Origin: Dasyornis broadbenti
Lineage: Eukaryota; Chordata; Aves; Passeriformes; Dasyornithidae
NCBI GenBank assembly: GCA_013397935.1
Contig: VZRN01002233.1
Span: forward strand, 1,137,198 to 1,201,197
DNA length: 64,000 nucleotides
Direction of reading: 5' to 3'
In this document: in pieces, positions 23,146-36,000 of the stretch
Numbering within the stretch: the first letter of the stretch is position 1
Layout of the letters: each line of letters opens with the position of its first letter
Translations under genes and position numbers: made by a program
Notes under the pieces: model-generated
The model's input: only the letters and a program-made list of their open reading frames with translations
The model's database searches: none
What the model was told of the DNA's origin: nothing

Positions 23146-26100
23146 GTGAGTCGGGATCGGGGGATTTCGGATCGGCCCCAGGGGGATCAGATCGGTCCCA
23201 GGGGCCGGAACTCCTCACCCGGGCTTGGGCTACACCGCCTCAGCGACCCGCGGCGTTTCGCGGTCAGATCTATCTGTTAAATGTTATTTCATAAAATAGC
23301 GCCTGTAGAGCCTTTAAAAAAAAAATGAGATAAAACTGCAGGATGAAGCACAGCGGGCTCCGCGCCTTCCACACGTTCCTCGGCACAGAACAGCACTGGC
23401 GAGGCCAGGGCCTGAGAAATGTTAATGTATGAAAACTCAGTTTTCTTTCTTCCAGAATACGACTCACAGGAGAGCAGAAGTAATTCGTGTTTTTTTCCAG
23501 CCCTGGAGTTCGGGAGGACTGAAGGCAGAGAGGGACTCGGTTCATATTCGAGCCCGGGGCGATTGGCCGAGTCCCTTCCACCATGCGCTGTGAGAAATTC
23601 ATGCTCTGCTTTTTGAGAGCATATTTCCAATTTCTTCACCATGCAGCTTCATTCCTGCACAGTGTCCCAAGAAAAAGCATCAGGAAGAATGCTAGAGATA
23701 GCATTGTGACATTAACATTCCATCCTCCCCTTGGAATTGTCTTTATACAGCGTTACCTTCTAGTGCTTACAGTTCCTAGGATCGATTACATCAAGTTGTT
23801 TGGAAAGATAATCAGTAGTTTCAAATGGTAGTGTGGGAATGCCCAAACATACATGGGAAACAATGCAATTGCCACCCTCAGTGCAAGCACTTCCATGATT
23901 TCTGTGCTCAGCAGGTGTTAAGTTTGAGAAGATAAAACAGTGGCTGCACTTAACTGTTTCACTTGGAAGTAAAGACAGTGATAGATATCCGCAATTTGTT
24001 TGTTATAAGCAAAAAAGAAAGCATTTAGACATTAATTTTTTGCTAGCTGTACAAATTACATAAGTCATAGAAAGCTGTAAATGGTTTACAGGCTAAATAA
24101 TGTCTTTGTGCTCCAGAAAAAAGAGGCATCAATGTAAGACTATTTTCTTTCTGCCACCTTCAAGCTATTGGACTGTGTCTGTCTTTACAGGACATCAACT
24201 GACAGATGCTCCTGGTTTGAAAAGGAAGAATTAAATGAGTGTGAAAAAACCTGGATTTTGTTACTGAAAGACATCAGTCAAGATTCACAATGCACAAACT
24301 GGGACACAGTGCCCAGCTTTCCAGAGTTCTTGGAAAAGGTAGCGTGCTGTATCCTTGTTTTTGGACTTTGTGTCCCACTTCCAATAGCGACAGCCTGGTT
24401 CATGGGAAACAACTTGAAACAGCTTTTAGAGATGTGGGGTTTCAGCTGTTTAACCTCTGTGTACAGTGGTGTGGCCGAGCATGGTGTGGCAGGGAATATA
24501 AGGACAGCTTTTTTTGCAGTACAGCAAATTCTTTCCAATATTTTGCTGGGAAGAGGGAGCCTGTGTAAGGATGCTGACTGCCATAAACCACCAGCATCTC
24601 TCTAAGGAATGAAACTGGAAAAGGCAAACTGTAATGGAGTTAATTACACAGAACCCACCCTGACATCACTCCAGTAGCATTAGGCAAGATCACAATGAAA
24701 GTATCAGTCCTTATAATTTTTTTTCCCCCTCTGACAAGCAGCAGCAGCTGGCTGTTTTCATCCTTAGTTTCTCTGGAACATGAGTACCCATTGCATGCAT
24801 TTAGAAATGTTACGGGAAGACCCGTATTCCATCAGCTCCAGGAAGCTCCTGATTGCTTTATGGGCACTGGAGAGGGGACATAAATAAAATGTTCTTTTCC
24901 TCAGTGTAGTTCAGCTTTCTGAGTATTTGCAGTGTGTTCCCAAAGCCTGGGATTTAGGTATTGACTGAGCTACATTTGCTTAAGACATTCTCTGTGTGTG
25001 TGTTGTAGAAGGCTGAGGAAAAGAGTCCAGAACACCAGGAAAGCTTTACAGTCAGAATGAAAGACTTTCAGTGGGTATCATTCCCTTCTTTTCACAAAGA
25101 AAAATGTCTGAACCCTGAGGATTTGAGCTCCCAGCAGTCAACACAGAGCCAGAGCAATGAGTTACATAAAGGACAAGGCCAAGCAGAAAAACTGAAAAGT
25201 TTATCATCTGCAGCTGAGAAAACCTGCTGGGGAACCAGTATAGATCAAACCAAAACTGCAGTTGGTGAAGAGACAAGAGGTGTTTCAAACCTGGGTGTGA
25301 GTCCTAAGCCATGTAAACTCCGTGGACACAGCAGCTCAGCAAAGCCCTCGGTGTTGGCACAAAGCCCTGCAGCAGCTTTCAGCCCTCAGCAGCACCGTAC
25401 AGGGACTGTCCAGAATAGCAGGGCAGGCAGGAAAGAAAAGTGTGAGAAAGAGCCTCAAATCCAAGCCCATCAGGGCGACGTTTCTGGCGGGGAGGCCAGA
25501 GGACTGCCTGCAGAGAAGCCTCAGCTCAGGAGCGCTCCTGGGGCTGAGAGCCATGAAGAGAAGATGGAAAACCACAGTGAAGGGACTCCAGCTCTTGACA
25601 GTTGTCCAATGTGTCTGATGCAGTTCAGTGGAAGGTAAGTTTGTGGTTTGGTTTTTTTCATAACTTTCCTGTAACTGAACCCCAGCAGGTTCTTGGATGC
25701 ATCCTCTATATACAGAATAACAAAAGCAGACAAAACTTCTACTGTAAGATCCTTTTTAACTGTCAGAATTACCTACTTTAATCCCATTTACAAGTTGAGT
25801 ATCTGCTCTACAGTAAGAATTGTTAACACAATTTCACCCGACTTAGGCTGTCAGTTGCTGAAAATGTGCTTTACAACAGGTCCTCTAACCCTGCAAGCTC
25901 TGTTTGGGTGCAACTTTTCCTGTTGCTTGGAGGCTGAACAGGGAAACAAGAGTGGCTGCATTAATATTTCTACAGTTTTGGTAATTCTAGCAAGAGATTT
26001 CGATAGAAAGGCTTAAAATCATCAGGTCTCCATAATCAGGCCTGTGCCACGCAGCTGCAGTTTGAGCAGCAGTAACAGCAAGGGCAGGAGGTTTTGGCAG

Positions 26101-26292
26101 ATTTGCTGGGCACAGGAGTGACTGCCCCACTAAGGTACCAGAACACATCTGGGAGAGGGTGAAGAACAGAGTCAATAGAAGGATTTGACTCTTTCTCACT
26201 GCACAAACTCTGTTTGCAGACTCTCACAGCTGGATATCGATGGCCACCTTGCCAGGTGCTTGTCTAAAAGCGCAGATGATGTCATGTGGTAA
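23042..26292 (+). CDS. FAAP20: FAAP20, Fanconi anemia core complex-associated protein 20 (four exons)
   Basis: FAAP20 binds FANCA through its N-terminal half and ubiquitin through a C-terminal UBZ4 finger, helping recruit the Fanconi core complex to crosslink damage in the nucleus. Coding exons are 23042-23145, 24191-24338, 25009-25634 and 26220-26292. All introns are GT-AG, and the joined frame gives 316 residues. Exon 2 (SWFEKEEL...WILLLK) matches the human WFLLGGDE...LWAELL region. Exon 3 opens with ESFTVRMKDFQWVSFP against human EVFTVGPKTFSWTPFP. Exons 3 and 4 form CPMC...HLARC and end DDVMW, against human EDVTW. Human FAAP20 is 180 residues; the extra length is a polar Ser/Gln/Lys-rich linker in exon 3. 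The gene is convergent with PRKCZ, as in human. Confidence 0.93.
24191..24338 (+). CDS. FAAP20: FAAP20 exon 2, FANCA-binding region
   Basis: It follows acceptor TTTACAG, ends before GTAGCG, and adds 49 residues in frame. The Trp-Phe pair, the acidic stretch and TW-ILLL correspond to the human segment required for FANCA binding. SFPEF matches human SLPAF. Confidence 0.9.
25009..25634 (+). CDS. FAAP20: FAAP20 exon 3, linker and first half of UBZ4
   Basis: It follows acceptor TTGTAG, ends before GTAAGT, and encodes 208 residues. It begins with the conserved FTVR-KDFQW motif, then about 150 polar residues with low-complexity Ser, Gln, Lys and Glu, and ends with SCPMCLMQFSG. The first two zinc ligands (CPMC) are here. 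The linker explains the extra length over human FAAP20. Confidence 0.93.
26220..26292 (+). CDS. FAAP20: FAAP20 exon 4, second half of UBZ4 and C-terminus
   Basis: After acceptor TTTGCAG it reads LSQLDIDGHLARCL, then SKSADDVMW and TAA. The His and Cys of HLARC complete the C2HC zinc site. The Asp before Gly-His and the final Trp match residues that contact ubiquitin in the human protein. Confidence 0.95.
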
Positions 26293-26515
26293 ATCCAGAA
26301 GAATGGACAGCAAAGGAACAAGGCCAAGGATGAAGCTTTCTCAAAGGAAAAGGAAAAATGTGTCAAGGAAACATCCTTGTCTCTGACTTGCTTAAGGATC
26401 ACAAATCAGTAACTCAAGAGAAGGTCAAGTGCCACCTGCCTATTTGGATTTTTTTTTTATGTTAAAGCCTCTGAAATGCATATAAAGTAGTTCTAGTTCT
26501 GAAAATGGTGCTCTG

Positions 26516-26536
26516 AGAGGTCCCAGAGGGACCTCT
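26516..26536 (+). repeat. Perfect 9-bp hairpin in probable FAAP20 3' UTR
   Basis: AGAGGTCCC, loop AGA, then GGGACCTCT. This GC-rich tight stem lies 224 bases after the FAAP20 stop codon and could form in the mRNA. Confidence 0.85.
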
Positions 26537-27149
26537 GGGAAATCAAGTTACGTACTCCTGAAAAAATGTGCTGTTGGAGATCCCTGGAGACCCTGCCTTG
26601 TCTGAGGCACCACAGTTCTGAATCTCTCAGGACAGAAGAAAGCAGCTGAGCAAAAAACAACTGTTACTTACTCTAATCCAAAAGTTTACTGGTATTTTTT
26701 TCTAGACAGGTAATCTATGAAAAAGAACTTAGTTAAAAAGTCATTTGAACTTAGTGTTTTTCATTATTTTAATATCTAAATAAGAAAGTATAATTGTAGA
26801 GTTGAATTTGTGAGTGTAGCTATGTTAAAGCTAAATGAAGAGGGTGAGGTTTTTATGTTTCTGAAGGAGCCCTGCTAAATTCATAACCTTACCGTGCAGG
26901 TTTCTAAGTCAGTATCAGTGTTAAACAGTGTAACAACACTGAGTTGTGCAGGGAAATTTAGCACAGTCAGTGAGCCAAAAGAGCTGCTTTTTATACCAGT
27001 TCCACATAGCTTCCCTCGCCACCGTCAAGGGCTGAGAGCAGGGAACAGCCCAGAGCCTGCCGGGGCTGGAAGAGGTTCAGGAGGCTCAGCTGCTCTTTCG
27101 GTCCCTTCTCAATAGGAGCAGGAAAACACCTGATAAGCCTAGGAATGAC

Positions 27150-27155
27150 AATAAA
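27150..27155 (+). terminator. FAAP20: Candidate FAAP20 poly(A) signal
   Basis: The first canonical AATAAA on the plus strand that I find downstream of the FAAP20 stop lies about 860 bases beyond it. Variant signals nearer the stop cannot be excluded. Confidence 0.4.
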
Positions 27156-27678
27156 TGACATTTAGTGACAGTTCAATAACCACAAACGAAGGGGTGAGAT
27201 CACCAACCTGCTCTAGTTAATTTCCCTGTGCCCTGGACCTCAAAATCTGCAGCTGAGTTGGGATTCAGACACAGACTAAACGCAGAGTACAGTATAAAAA
27301 TACAGGAAGGCTCCTATGGATTTAATTTACAGTGGAGTCTGTTTCAGAAGTTGGACATAGCCCAGTTTACTGACAAATAATAACAGTCTATTAACTTTTT
27401 CATTAAAGTCTTTAATAGATGTGCAAGAATATAAATGATCTCAGCTGTTATGGATTAGTATACCATCTTCTGCACAATTAAAACTGGTCAGCAAAGATCC
27501 CAACTAATTAATTATACAAAACTACAAGAACATATTTACTGTTTTACAATCATTAAATTAGCTAGAATTTTCATTTACTATTTCAAATAAGACAACTATA
27601 TATCATTACCAGATCCATTTGTAATATATTAGGATTTTTTTTTCCAAACCACACATTTAATTACATCCTTCATTTTCT

Positions 27679-27684
27679 TTTATT
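27679..27684 (-). terminator. PRKCZ: Candidate distal PRKCZ poly(A) signal
   Basis: AATAAA on the minus strand lies in an AT-rich block about 2.3 kb past the PRKCZ stop. It would give a long 3' UTR reaching within about 530 bases of the FAAP20 signal. Confidence 0.35.
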
Positions 27685-29605
27685 TATAAAACAAATACTT
27701 TATATAAAAAATTTCCCCTTCATCATGAACAGGACATTATTCAAACACTTGCACATGAGCAACCAAACTTGTACCCAGCAAACTATTTGGCAACACAGCA
27801 ACATTGTAAATGCCTGTAAATTCTTAAATAAAAAAATCAAATAGTCTTTACAATGTTTGTTTAGCAAAATGTGTCTTTCTATTCTTACTTCCCTCCCTCC
27901 CAAAATGTTCTGAAACCTAGAAAAAAGGTTAAAAAAAACCCAACCCACATTTCTAATATTTCCAGTTTAAAGTTCCATGCCCTGGCATGTCAAAGGACAG
28001 CTTAACCTGTCACAGTTCCATTCATGAGCTGCCTGCAGTCACTCTGATCACTACTGATTAGCTTTAGTACCAGGGGAGTTGAAAACACTGAATGGGAAGT
28101 TATTCAGGGTAAATAAAATAAGAGGGAGAAGGGGGAAAAGGAGCAATTAAAAAAATGTCAGATTACATTTAAAAGGTAATGTTGCCTTTAGTAGATAATA
28201 AAGTATCTAAAGTCCAGGCATTTGAGGCAAGTACTTTTTACCAGTTAAATTATTTAGTGCTGATTAAAACACATTTTGCTGAATATGAAAAGCTACAGTC
28301 CAACAGAGAAACCCACAACTGAAACCTGAATGGGATTCGTAGAACTAAACAACCACAGGTCTGCATAATTGTGGCTAAGGAGGGGATACAAAATGTAGAT
28401 TGTTAATCAATGATTAATTGAATATTTCAAACAATGTTTTGGCAGTCTGGTCCTAGCACCTCATGACTTGGATGTGAATCCCAAAGATGTCATGTTCAGC
28501 ACCTAATGCAATGCTGTACCCTGAGAAAACCATAGGTTAATGTAAAGAAAGTGAAAGTGTCACAATTTATCCTGTGTTTTACACCAAATCAGGTGAGATG
28601 TCATAGCACAGGGGTTATTTTCTCTTTCCCACACACCCCCTGAAGCCCGAGCCCAGCCCAAGGCAGCAGAGCTTTGCTGCTGTCCCGAGGCAGCGAAGTC
28701 CAACAGCTCAGCCACGGCTCCAGGACCCCAAACACCGCTTTACCAGCTCCTGAGTTCCTCCCCTTTCACATGCCCTGGCCCCCCTGGCACCCCCCAGCTC
28801 CCACCAGAAGGGATTCCATAGTTATCTTTTGCTTTTTCCAATTTCTTAGCTATTCCTTTTTCTTCCATTAAAAAAATTGTACTATTTTGATGCAAATCAT
28901 TTCGCTGAAAGATCCCGTTCTCTGATGCAGAATGATTAGTTATTAATGTACACTGAGCAACTGTAAGCAGACAGTTTATCATGAGTAGGAGGTGTGCTTT
29001 ATCAGGAGAGTGGATTTTATCTTATGGTTATTCTAGATTTACTACTTAAACTTTAAGGCTATGCTTTACTATGCTTTTGCTCTACATCTGAATATTTGTA
29101 TTGTTGATAAAAATACTTTTCAAAAATCTAATATACAACACAATATCATTGTAGGTGTAGGCACTGCTTAAGTATGTTCAAAAATCCTTTGTGTGCAAAT
29201 TTAATTTTCTTCAATCTCTACATTTTGGTAAATTTGCAGTTTAAGACAACAGATTCTGAAATTGATACTGTAAATTCTAATTTGGAATTAATCTCACTGA
29301 GTCACTCTGCATTCCAAATTCTGTAAAAATGCAACTAAACATCAGGCTGCAGCTGTGAACTGTATGTTTCAGATGGAAATGTTACTTAATATTAACGAGC
29401 AGAACTTACCAGGTGTAAGAACGTCCCAAATACGCAATAATCCTTCAATGCAGTTTATCCATTTAGGCACTTAAATCCTGTACCCAAATTTATGTTTTGA
29501 TTGCTAATAAAACACAACTCCTTTTAAATATATCTGAGATGTTTAGACAGGTACCACTTGTGAAAAAAGGCATCAAAAATAAGCTTCAACACCACCGTAA
29601 CAGAT

Positions 29606-29611
29606 TTTATT
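29606..29611 (-). terminator. PRKCZ: Candidate proximal PRKCZ poly(A) signal
   Basis: AATAAA on the minus strand lies about 385 bases past the stop codon. That would give a short 3' UTR, similar to what I recall for the human transcript. Confidence 0.4.
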
Positions 29612-29990
29612 CTTCAGGATGTTACACTCTAATACTCTTCAACTGGGAGCTCATTGCATCAAATGTTTGTAGAAAGTGTGTGGATCTCAAAGTTTCTCAT
29701 GATCTCCTGTTGCAGGGATGCAATGAACGTTTCAATCCTTCATGAAACAGGCACAAAATGCAAATTCCTTCATTAATGAAGCCAATTGTGTCAGTGCCCA
29801 AAACTTAAGAATCACTAAGTGGCAGAAGACACCCACCAAAATCATTATTCTCTTCTTTGATTTTCAGCAGCAAATTTGTTTTTAGATCATTGGTCTCCAT
29901 CCAAAGTGACCAGTCCCCAGCCTCGCATGCATATACTGTAGTTAAGGATAAATTAATGTCATTCACACTGTCCCCAACGAGGTCATTCCT

Positions 29991-30078
29991 TCATACTGTT
30001 TCTTCTGTTGACAGCAACAATGGATTAATATATTCAAATCCTTCAAATTCTGACTGATCTATTCGCTTTATTATATCT
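29991..30078 (-). CDS. PRKCZ: PRKCZ exon 18, C-terminus and stop
   Basis: Residues 565-592 contain FEGFEYI, the hydrophobic motif with Glu579 in place of a phospho-site, and end LLLSTEETV before TGA (29993-29991). The Thr before the last Val is Ser in human. Confidence 0.97.
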
Positions 30079-33000
30079 CTGAAAAACAAATGAGAGCAGT
30101 GTTAAGTTTGTTAGAACACTGGGCAGTCTTGTATCATATCATAAGTTATACCAGATATATAGGATACAGAGATTTCAAATTTACTGCAACGTGACTATGT
30201 TCTAATGGCACGTACATAGTCTCAGTGATTTTCAGATAATTTATGAATTGATTTCTAATATGCAGCTGGATTTGGGCAAAAGTAGCACATACTCATCATC
30301 TGGGGTGAGCTGCACAGGCTCGCTGGTGAACTGCGTGTCGAAGTTATCCAACCCATAATCGTCCGTGATCTGTGGCTGGAACGGGGGCGTCGTCTGCTTC
30401 TTCTCCAGCTACACAAAATATGGTGGGGAAGGAAAAATTACAGCATGGAAGAGTTACAAAATCCCTCAGGAACATCATATCCAACTGCAGTAAATGCTAT
30501 TGGAGAGGAACATCAAAATACTTGTAACATGTAATACATGTTAGAAGCCAGGCAACACACAGCAACACAGTTAGTGCTCTGCATCTGAAAATAAAAACCT
30601 ACAAATAATTTAACCATTGAAGTTCTCTCTAAATTGGTAGATTACACTCAGGATTGATAAATTCTCACAGTGTTGCGATACAGCACTTAGCATAATATAT
30701 TTCCTTTTGTTCCTGAGAAATCAACCTACTTCCCGCATTTGTGTGCAATCTGTCACATAGTTCAATTTACAGTAGCACAGACACCAACATTCTAATTCTA
30801 ACATTTATATTCACTTAAAAACCTGTCTAGGCTACAAATCTCTATAATCTAATTTAGGACAGGTAAGAAGCATGAGGAAAGCAAGTAGTAGTTACCCCTG
30901 ACCAAAATGATGACTTGTATTTACCAACATGGGGAGCTAACCTGATTTTAGGGCCAGGATCTGTCATGATGCTTTGTACAGAGCAGACAAAACAGGGAAT
31001 AGATCACAGAAAAATCTTGGATTTCAGGTTTCAGACAAAAGCACAGGAAGTACAGACAGAGATAGGAGGAAATTGTGAAATTGTCACAGGGTGGTGAAAT
31101 TAACACATCAACATCCTATCAATGATCAGGTCTGGCAAAGCACCATGAAATCAAAGTTGTGAGGAAGAAATAATTAGCTCTTTCCAAACATGAATGGCAG
31201 CATGACGGAATCAGCAAAATGAATATTTCAAAACTGCAGTAGGGTGGCAGGACTGTCCCTGTGAGTTGTAGCCCATACACTCACATCCAACAGCCAGGCA
31301 TTATTCCACAAGGGGTTAAACGTCAGACTTCTTTTTTGTTATATTCAGTAAAGCATAAAAGCCCTCTTAAATAAGCCTTTAACTTGAGAAAATGAATGAA
31401 AAAAATAAGTGGTAGAGCTCTAGAAAATGCCTCACTGCAAACAGTAGCTGTGGCTGTGTAGTTCTTGCTCCAGCATGAATGGTTAAACACCATAAAACAG
31501 GCACTGAGATAAGAATAGATTGAATATATCAAAACAATGAAACAATGAAAAAAAGAACTGCCCTGGGTGCTGCTGAGCCATCCTTCACCAGAGTGAGCAA
31601 TCTGAAGTGTTCTGGGCTGTGCCACACGCAGTTTGGATGACTAACACCAGGAAAAATGTTCCTGGGCTGCGTGTTCACTTTCCCTGTATTTATTTTTCCA
31701 TTTAGCTCAAGCTTCACACAGAACAAGTTTTAAGTCAGTGTTAAACTCATTTCCTTGGGTTTCAGCTTGAAAATATTTGGAAAAGCTTTTAAGTCCAAAT
31801 GTTTTCTTTGAAATGTAGGTGATGAGTAGAAGATTCTAATAACTAAAAAAGCTTTCCAAATATTTTCTCATCTTCTCCTGAGTATATTTGCCAAAACTTA
31901 TTTAACTTCAAATTTATCTGACGTTGATCCTCCTGAGCAGCAGTCCTAACCATTTTAGAAAACAGATCACCTAAATCTTTCCATTTTTTTTTAAAAATAG
32001 GTATTTAATATTAAAGCTTTCAGCCATAAAAATGTTAGAAAACATAAAAATTCAATCAGCATAAATGTTGACCAAGAAGTACCAATTTCAATAAAGAGAT
32101 TTTTCGACAAATAAAGAAAATACAAATCCAACAGTTGCCTTTTCCCCCTCTCTGTCAAAAAACTGCAAAGCAGAACAAACTGCAGGACATGATGTTCTGC
32201 TCCACAGCCCCAGGTGAGCTGCACTGTGGCACCATAAGGCAGCAAAAAAGCCCCAAAACCCAAAAACCACTCAGACTGAAAGGAGAACTCCAAGCAAGGG
32301 ATGTCTAACAAAATTAAAGACAGTGCTCATTAGAGTGATACTTTTGTAAACACCACGTCTTTCAAAACACTGGCTCTTTATGCACTGAATGTGTTCTCTA
32401 AAGAATGTTACAATGAAATTCAGAGCAGCAGCTTCAAAGGGAAAATGAAACCGTGCAGCTTTCTCTCATCTCAACTCTTTCATGGTATTGCTGCCTCTTC
32501 CTACACTTCCTGCAGCCTTCCCAGACTATGGAAATACTACAGACACACTTTTCAATTGTTAACCAGCTAATAAAAATGTAATGCTGATAGGGAAGTGCTC
32601 CAGACTTCGAAGCTTTATTGCTCAAGTGTCAATAAATGTTGCGATGTAATTTCTGGTATGGTTTCCATGCTGAAGACAGAAGTTAACACAATTACCAAGC
32701 AGCAGAAGATTTAAAAATCCAATTTTGATACAATTTTATGTTTCCAAACCCACTGAAACGGAAGTCATCTTCTTCACCATGTACCAAAAACCTCCTTCCC
32801 ACCAGCAGTACTAAAGAAAACCTAAAAACTGTAATCAAACTATAATCAAAAATTATTTATAAAAATAATTCCACTGCTCTCCTGCCACATCCTTAACAAA
32901 AGGGACTGATCCTACTCACTCCTCCTCAGGTTACTAAACCCTGATACCCACCTGAATAATCCTACTGATCTTAGAAGTCACAGAATTGGTAAATTCAGCT

Positions 33001-36000
33001 GAGTTTTAATGTGCTATGAGTACTACTTTTACATTTATAGAAGCCATTTTCCCTGCTTGCAGCGGGGTTGTTCACACACACACAATTAATAAATTACAGA
33101 ATTACTCCTTTCGAACTCCCAGAAACACAAGGACTGATTTTTACCAGATCCCAGTCTATGCTGCGGAAAAATGTGTGAGACTTGATATCAGCGAATCCTG
33201 TCTGGGGCTGACAGCCAAGCCTTTCTTTGGGATCCTGTGGAAAACACAGACACTGGAATTACACACTCCAAGCCACTTACAGCCCACGTTTGCCAAAAGC
33301 CCACAGAGATGACTCCAGCATTCCCATGACTGTGCAAACTGTGCTGGGATAAACACACTATGGCTAGCAAGGGATTTTTAGTCTCATTTTTTTTTTCTTA
33401 ATAAAGTTTGTTTGAAATTTAATTTTTAAATTACTTTTAACAACTTCTTAAAACCAGGAATTTAATATTTAGAGATGTAGAATTCATAGCCTTCTTTTCT
33501 CCATTCGTGATAATGGTTCTACAGATTTCAATCAGCTTAATTAAATAAGTAATAAATATTACAGAAAAGAGTTTATAAACAAAGCTATGGTTATATTTTA
33601 AAAGTCTGCACCTATTGAAAGTCAAGCCTATGCTGTAGAATTCCCTCAGTAAATTTGCAACTAAAGGGGGTTTTTAACACAGAGTATATCAAGGTTTTAT
33701 AGATTTTCTTAATAGTAAGCAGATTAACTTCTTAACTGTATCACTTTCAACAGGAAGCTCTGACTTCCAGCTTACAGATGCTAAAAATAAGAGAATGTTA
33801 TTTACCTTGTTTAAAAATCCTTTTAACACATGGGAAGCCTTGACAGAAAGGAACCTTGGAATCCGGATCGGCTTCTCCAGAATAACTGTTACAGGTTTAA
33901 AACCAGCAATATTAGGTTTTGGTTTGTGACAGTGACTGATTTCAATACAAACACTTATCAGTTCAATATGGTACCAATCAGCAAATGGGAAGATAAAGCA
34001 ATTATTTAAAAGAATGCAAACAAAAGGGGCTACAGTAACTGAACGCATTGTTCTATTGACATAGCAAGATTTCCTAAGGGACATGTTACCTTCATTACCT
34101 TTTGCTATTATTTGTTGTGTAAAAAGGAAATAAAACTTTCAGTCCTCAGTATATGGCGAAGCATGATTTTAAACAGAAATTGATTTAATATTAGACCCTT
34201 CAAGAAGACCAGAACAGATTCTGCTACAGAACTGCAGCAACTGCTTTAAAGAAGTTTTGCCTGTTATGGAGTCAGCAGCTTCACAACTATAGCAGCTGTG
34301 GGGAAACAATGGGAAAGGAAACCCTAACTCTGCTATGCAAACTGCCAATATCCCCCACCAAAACAACCCAAACCCTAGAGCTGTACCTTGGAAGAGGTAA
34401 TCTTCAGTGTTCATGTCTGGATTGTCAGTGATGATGTCGAACGGGGACCTTCCTGCCATCATCTCAAACATCAGCACCCCCAGCGCCCACCAGTCCACAC
34501 TGAACCCTGAAAACGGTCACAGAGAGATTTGCAGCCTTGAACTTAGGAGCTATCTCTCTCATAAATCAAGATTAATGACTAGATTTTATCAAGTTCTGAA
34601 GCCACTGATATGATTTACACCATCACTGGATGAGTCTGAGTTTCCTCAACTGGGGTGACAAATGTAACTGGAGGGGAACTCAGAGGTGTCTGCAGGTAGC
34701 AAAGCTGCAGTGAAAATGTCTGTTATAGCATCATTTAGTAAATATTTTTCAGGCCATATACAATTTAAAAGAAGATGAAGTGAGTGACTGGAAGGAAAAA
34801 AACCTTATTTCAGGAAAAAATTAAACTTACAATATGCACTCAATTAATTCTTAATATATAACAACACAGAAATATGCAAGTCAAAAAATTAATTGTATTT
34901 GAACCAAGCTACAATTGTTTTTATTGTAACTATAGGTTGTTTAGTCATGACTTACCATATTCTTCTCCTCTGAGGATCTCTGGTGCAATATAATTTGGTG
35001 TCCCACAGAAAGTGCTTGTAGTGTCACCTGGGCCCAAACCTTCCTACGGGCAGAAACCATTTCATAAATTAAAAACTGACCTCCTTTTCTGGGAATTTCC
35101 TTTAATTAGACTTAAACCCCCATGTTACTCAGGGAGACTAAAGAGCTTCCTTTCACAAAATAAATACTCATAGTGCTCAGACTGGCCTATGACTTCACAG
35201 CTCCTCTTCAGCAAAGCTGATTAAAACTGAGTTACAACATGTATGTAACACTATTTTGCTTATTAATTACAGATACATTTTAAAAAATCAGTTAAACAAT
35301 TTGGAAGTCCTTTTCAAACAGATGTTGGGGGAAAAAACCTATTACAATTCAGTTCCAAATGTGGTTCTATTCAATAGTTAAGTTTTTTCAGAATAAACTT
35401 CCTATTCTACAATCAAATTCTGGACCCAGTACCCCAGTGTTAATATGAAGATAAACTTTTTAGTGTTCTCTAGGTGTGACAGAAGAAAGGTCAAAAAAAT
35501 CCTACCTTGCACATGCCATAATCTGTTAACTTGATATGACCCTCTGCATCTAAAAGAACATTGTCCAGTTTTAAATCTCTGTAGATGATGCCTCTTTCAT
35601 GTAGGAAGTTTAGAGCAATACAGATTTCAGCAGCATAAAACCTGAAATTAAGAAGGAGAAAATTCATATTAGCATTAAGATGGTACAAAAGCTGGTGCAG
35701 TTTAAAGAGCTGTTCTTAAAACATCACCTTACAGCCAACTCTTATGTATCAATAGTATAATGAAACCAAGCTACATTTATTCATAAGGACACTGACCTCT
35801 TATAAGACCATTCCTTAAATTAAAAATTAGAATTTTCTTTCATTCTACTAATTTAAAAGATATTTATTCTTTATTCTACAGATTTGTTTTCTGAAAATTC
35901 TCCGTCTGAGATGGAAGAGCTTTATTTTCAATTTTTGAACAGTGACAGTGACCCTGTGTGTAGTGCAGGGCTATGTAAAATGGATTTTTAACCTCCTCCC

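Larger units (their letters stand above)
22600..23260. promoter_or_regulatory. FAAP20: CpG-rich promoter region of FAAP20
   Basis: This is the only clearly GC- and CpG-dense block in the window, in contrast with AT-rich flanks. It ends with FAAP20 exon 1 and the start of its intron 1. It holds a YY1 motif (22645-22655), an AP-1/NRF2-type motif (22797-22806), a short upstream ORF and a long GGA-rich purine run. The transcription start cannot be fixed from sequence alone. The mix of motifs and high CpG is typical of a housekeeping, often bidirectional, promoter. Confidence 0.75.
26293..29990. other. Convergent 3' flank: FAAP20 and PRKCZ 3' UTRs
   Basis: About 3.7 kb separate the two stop codons. 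The left part should hold the FAAP20 3' UTR (AATAAA at 27150) and the right part the PRKCZ 3' UTR (AATAAA on the minus strand at 29606-29611 or 27679-27684). A 9-bp hairpin is at 26516-26536. The piece 28620-28810 is locally GC-rich without a recognisable gene. I see no coding exon between the genes. Confidence 0.6.

Noticed and set aside
34169..34498. Independent 109-residue kinase-like ORF
   Set aside because: It is PRKCZ exon 14 read through its donor into intron 14. The apparent start is an internal GTG (Val) codon.
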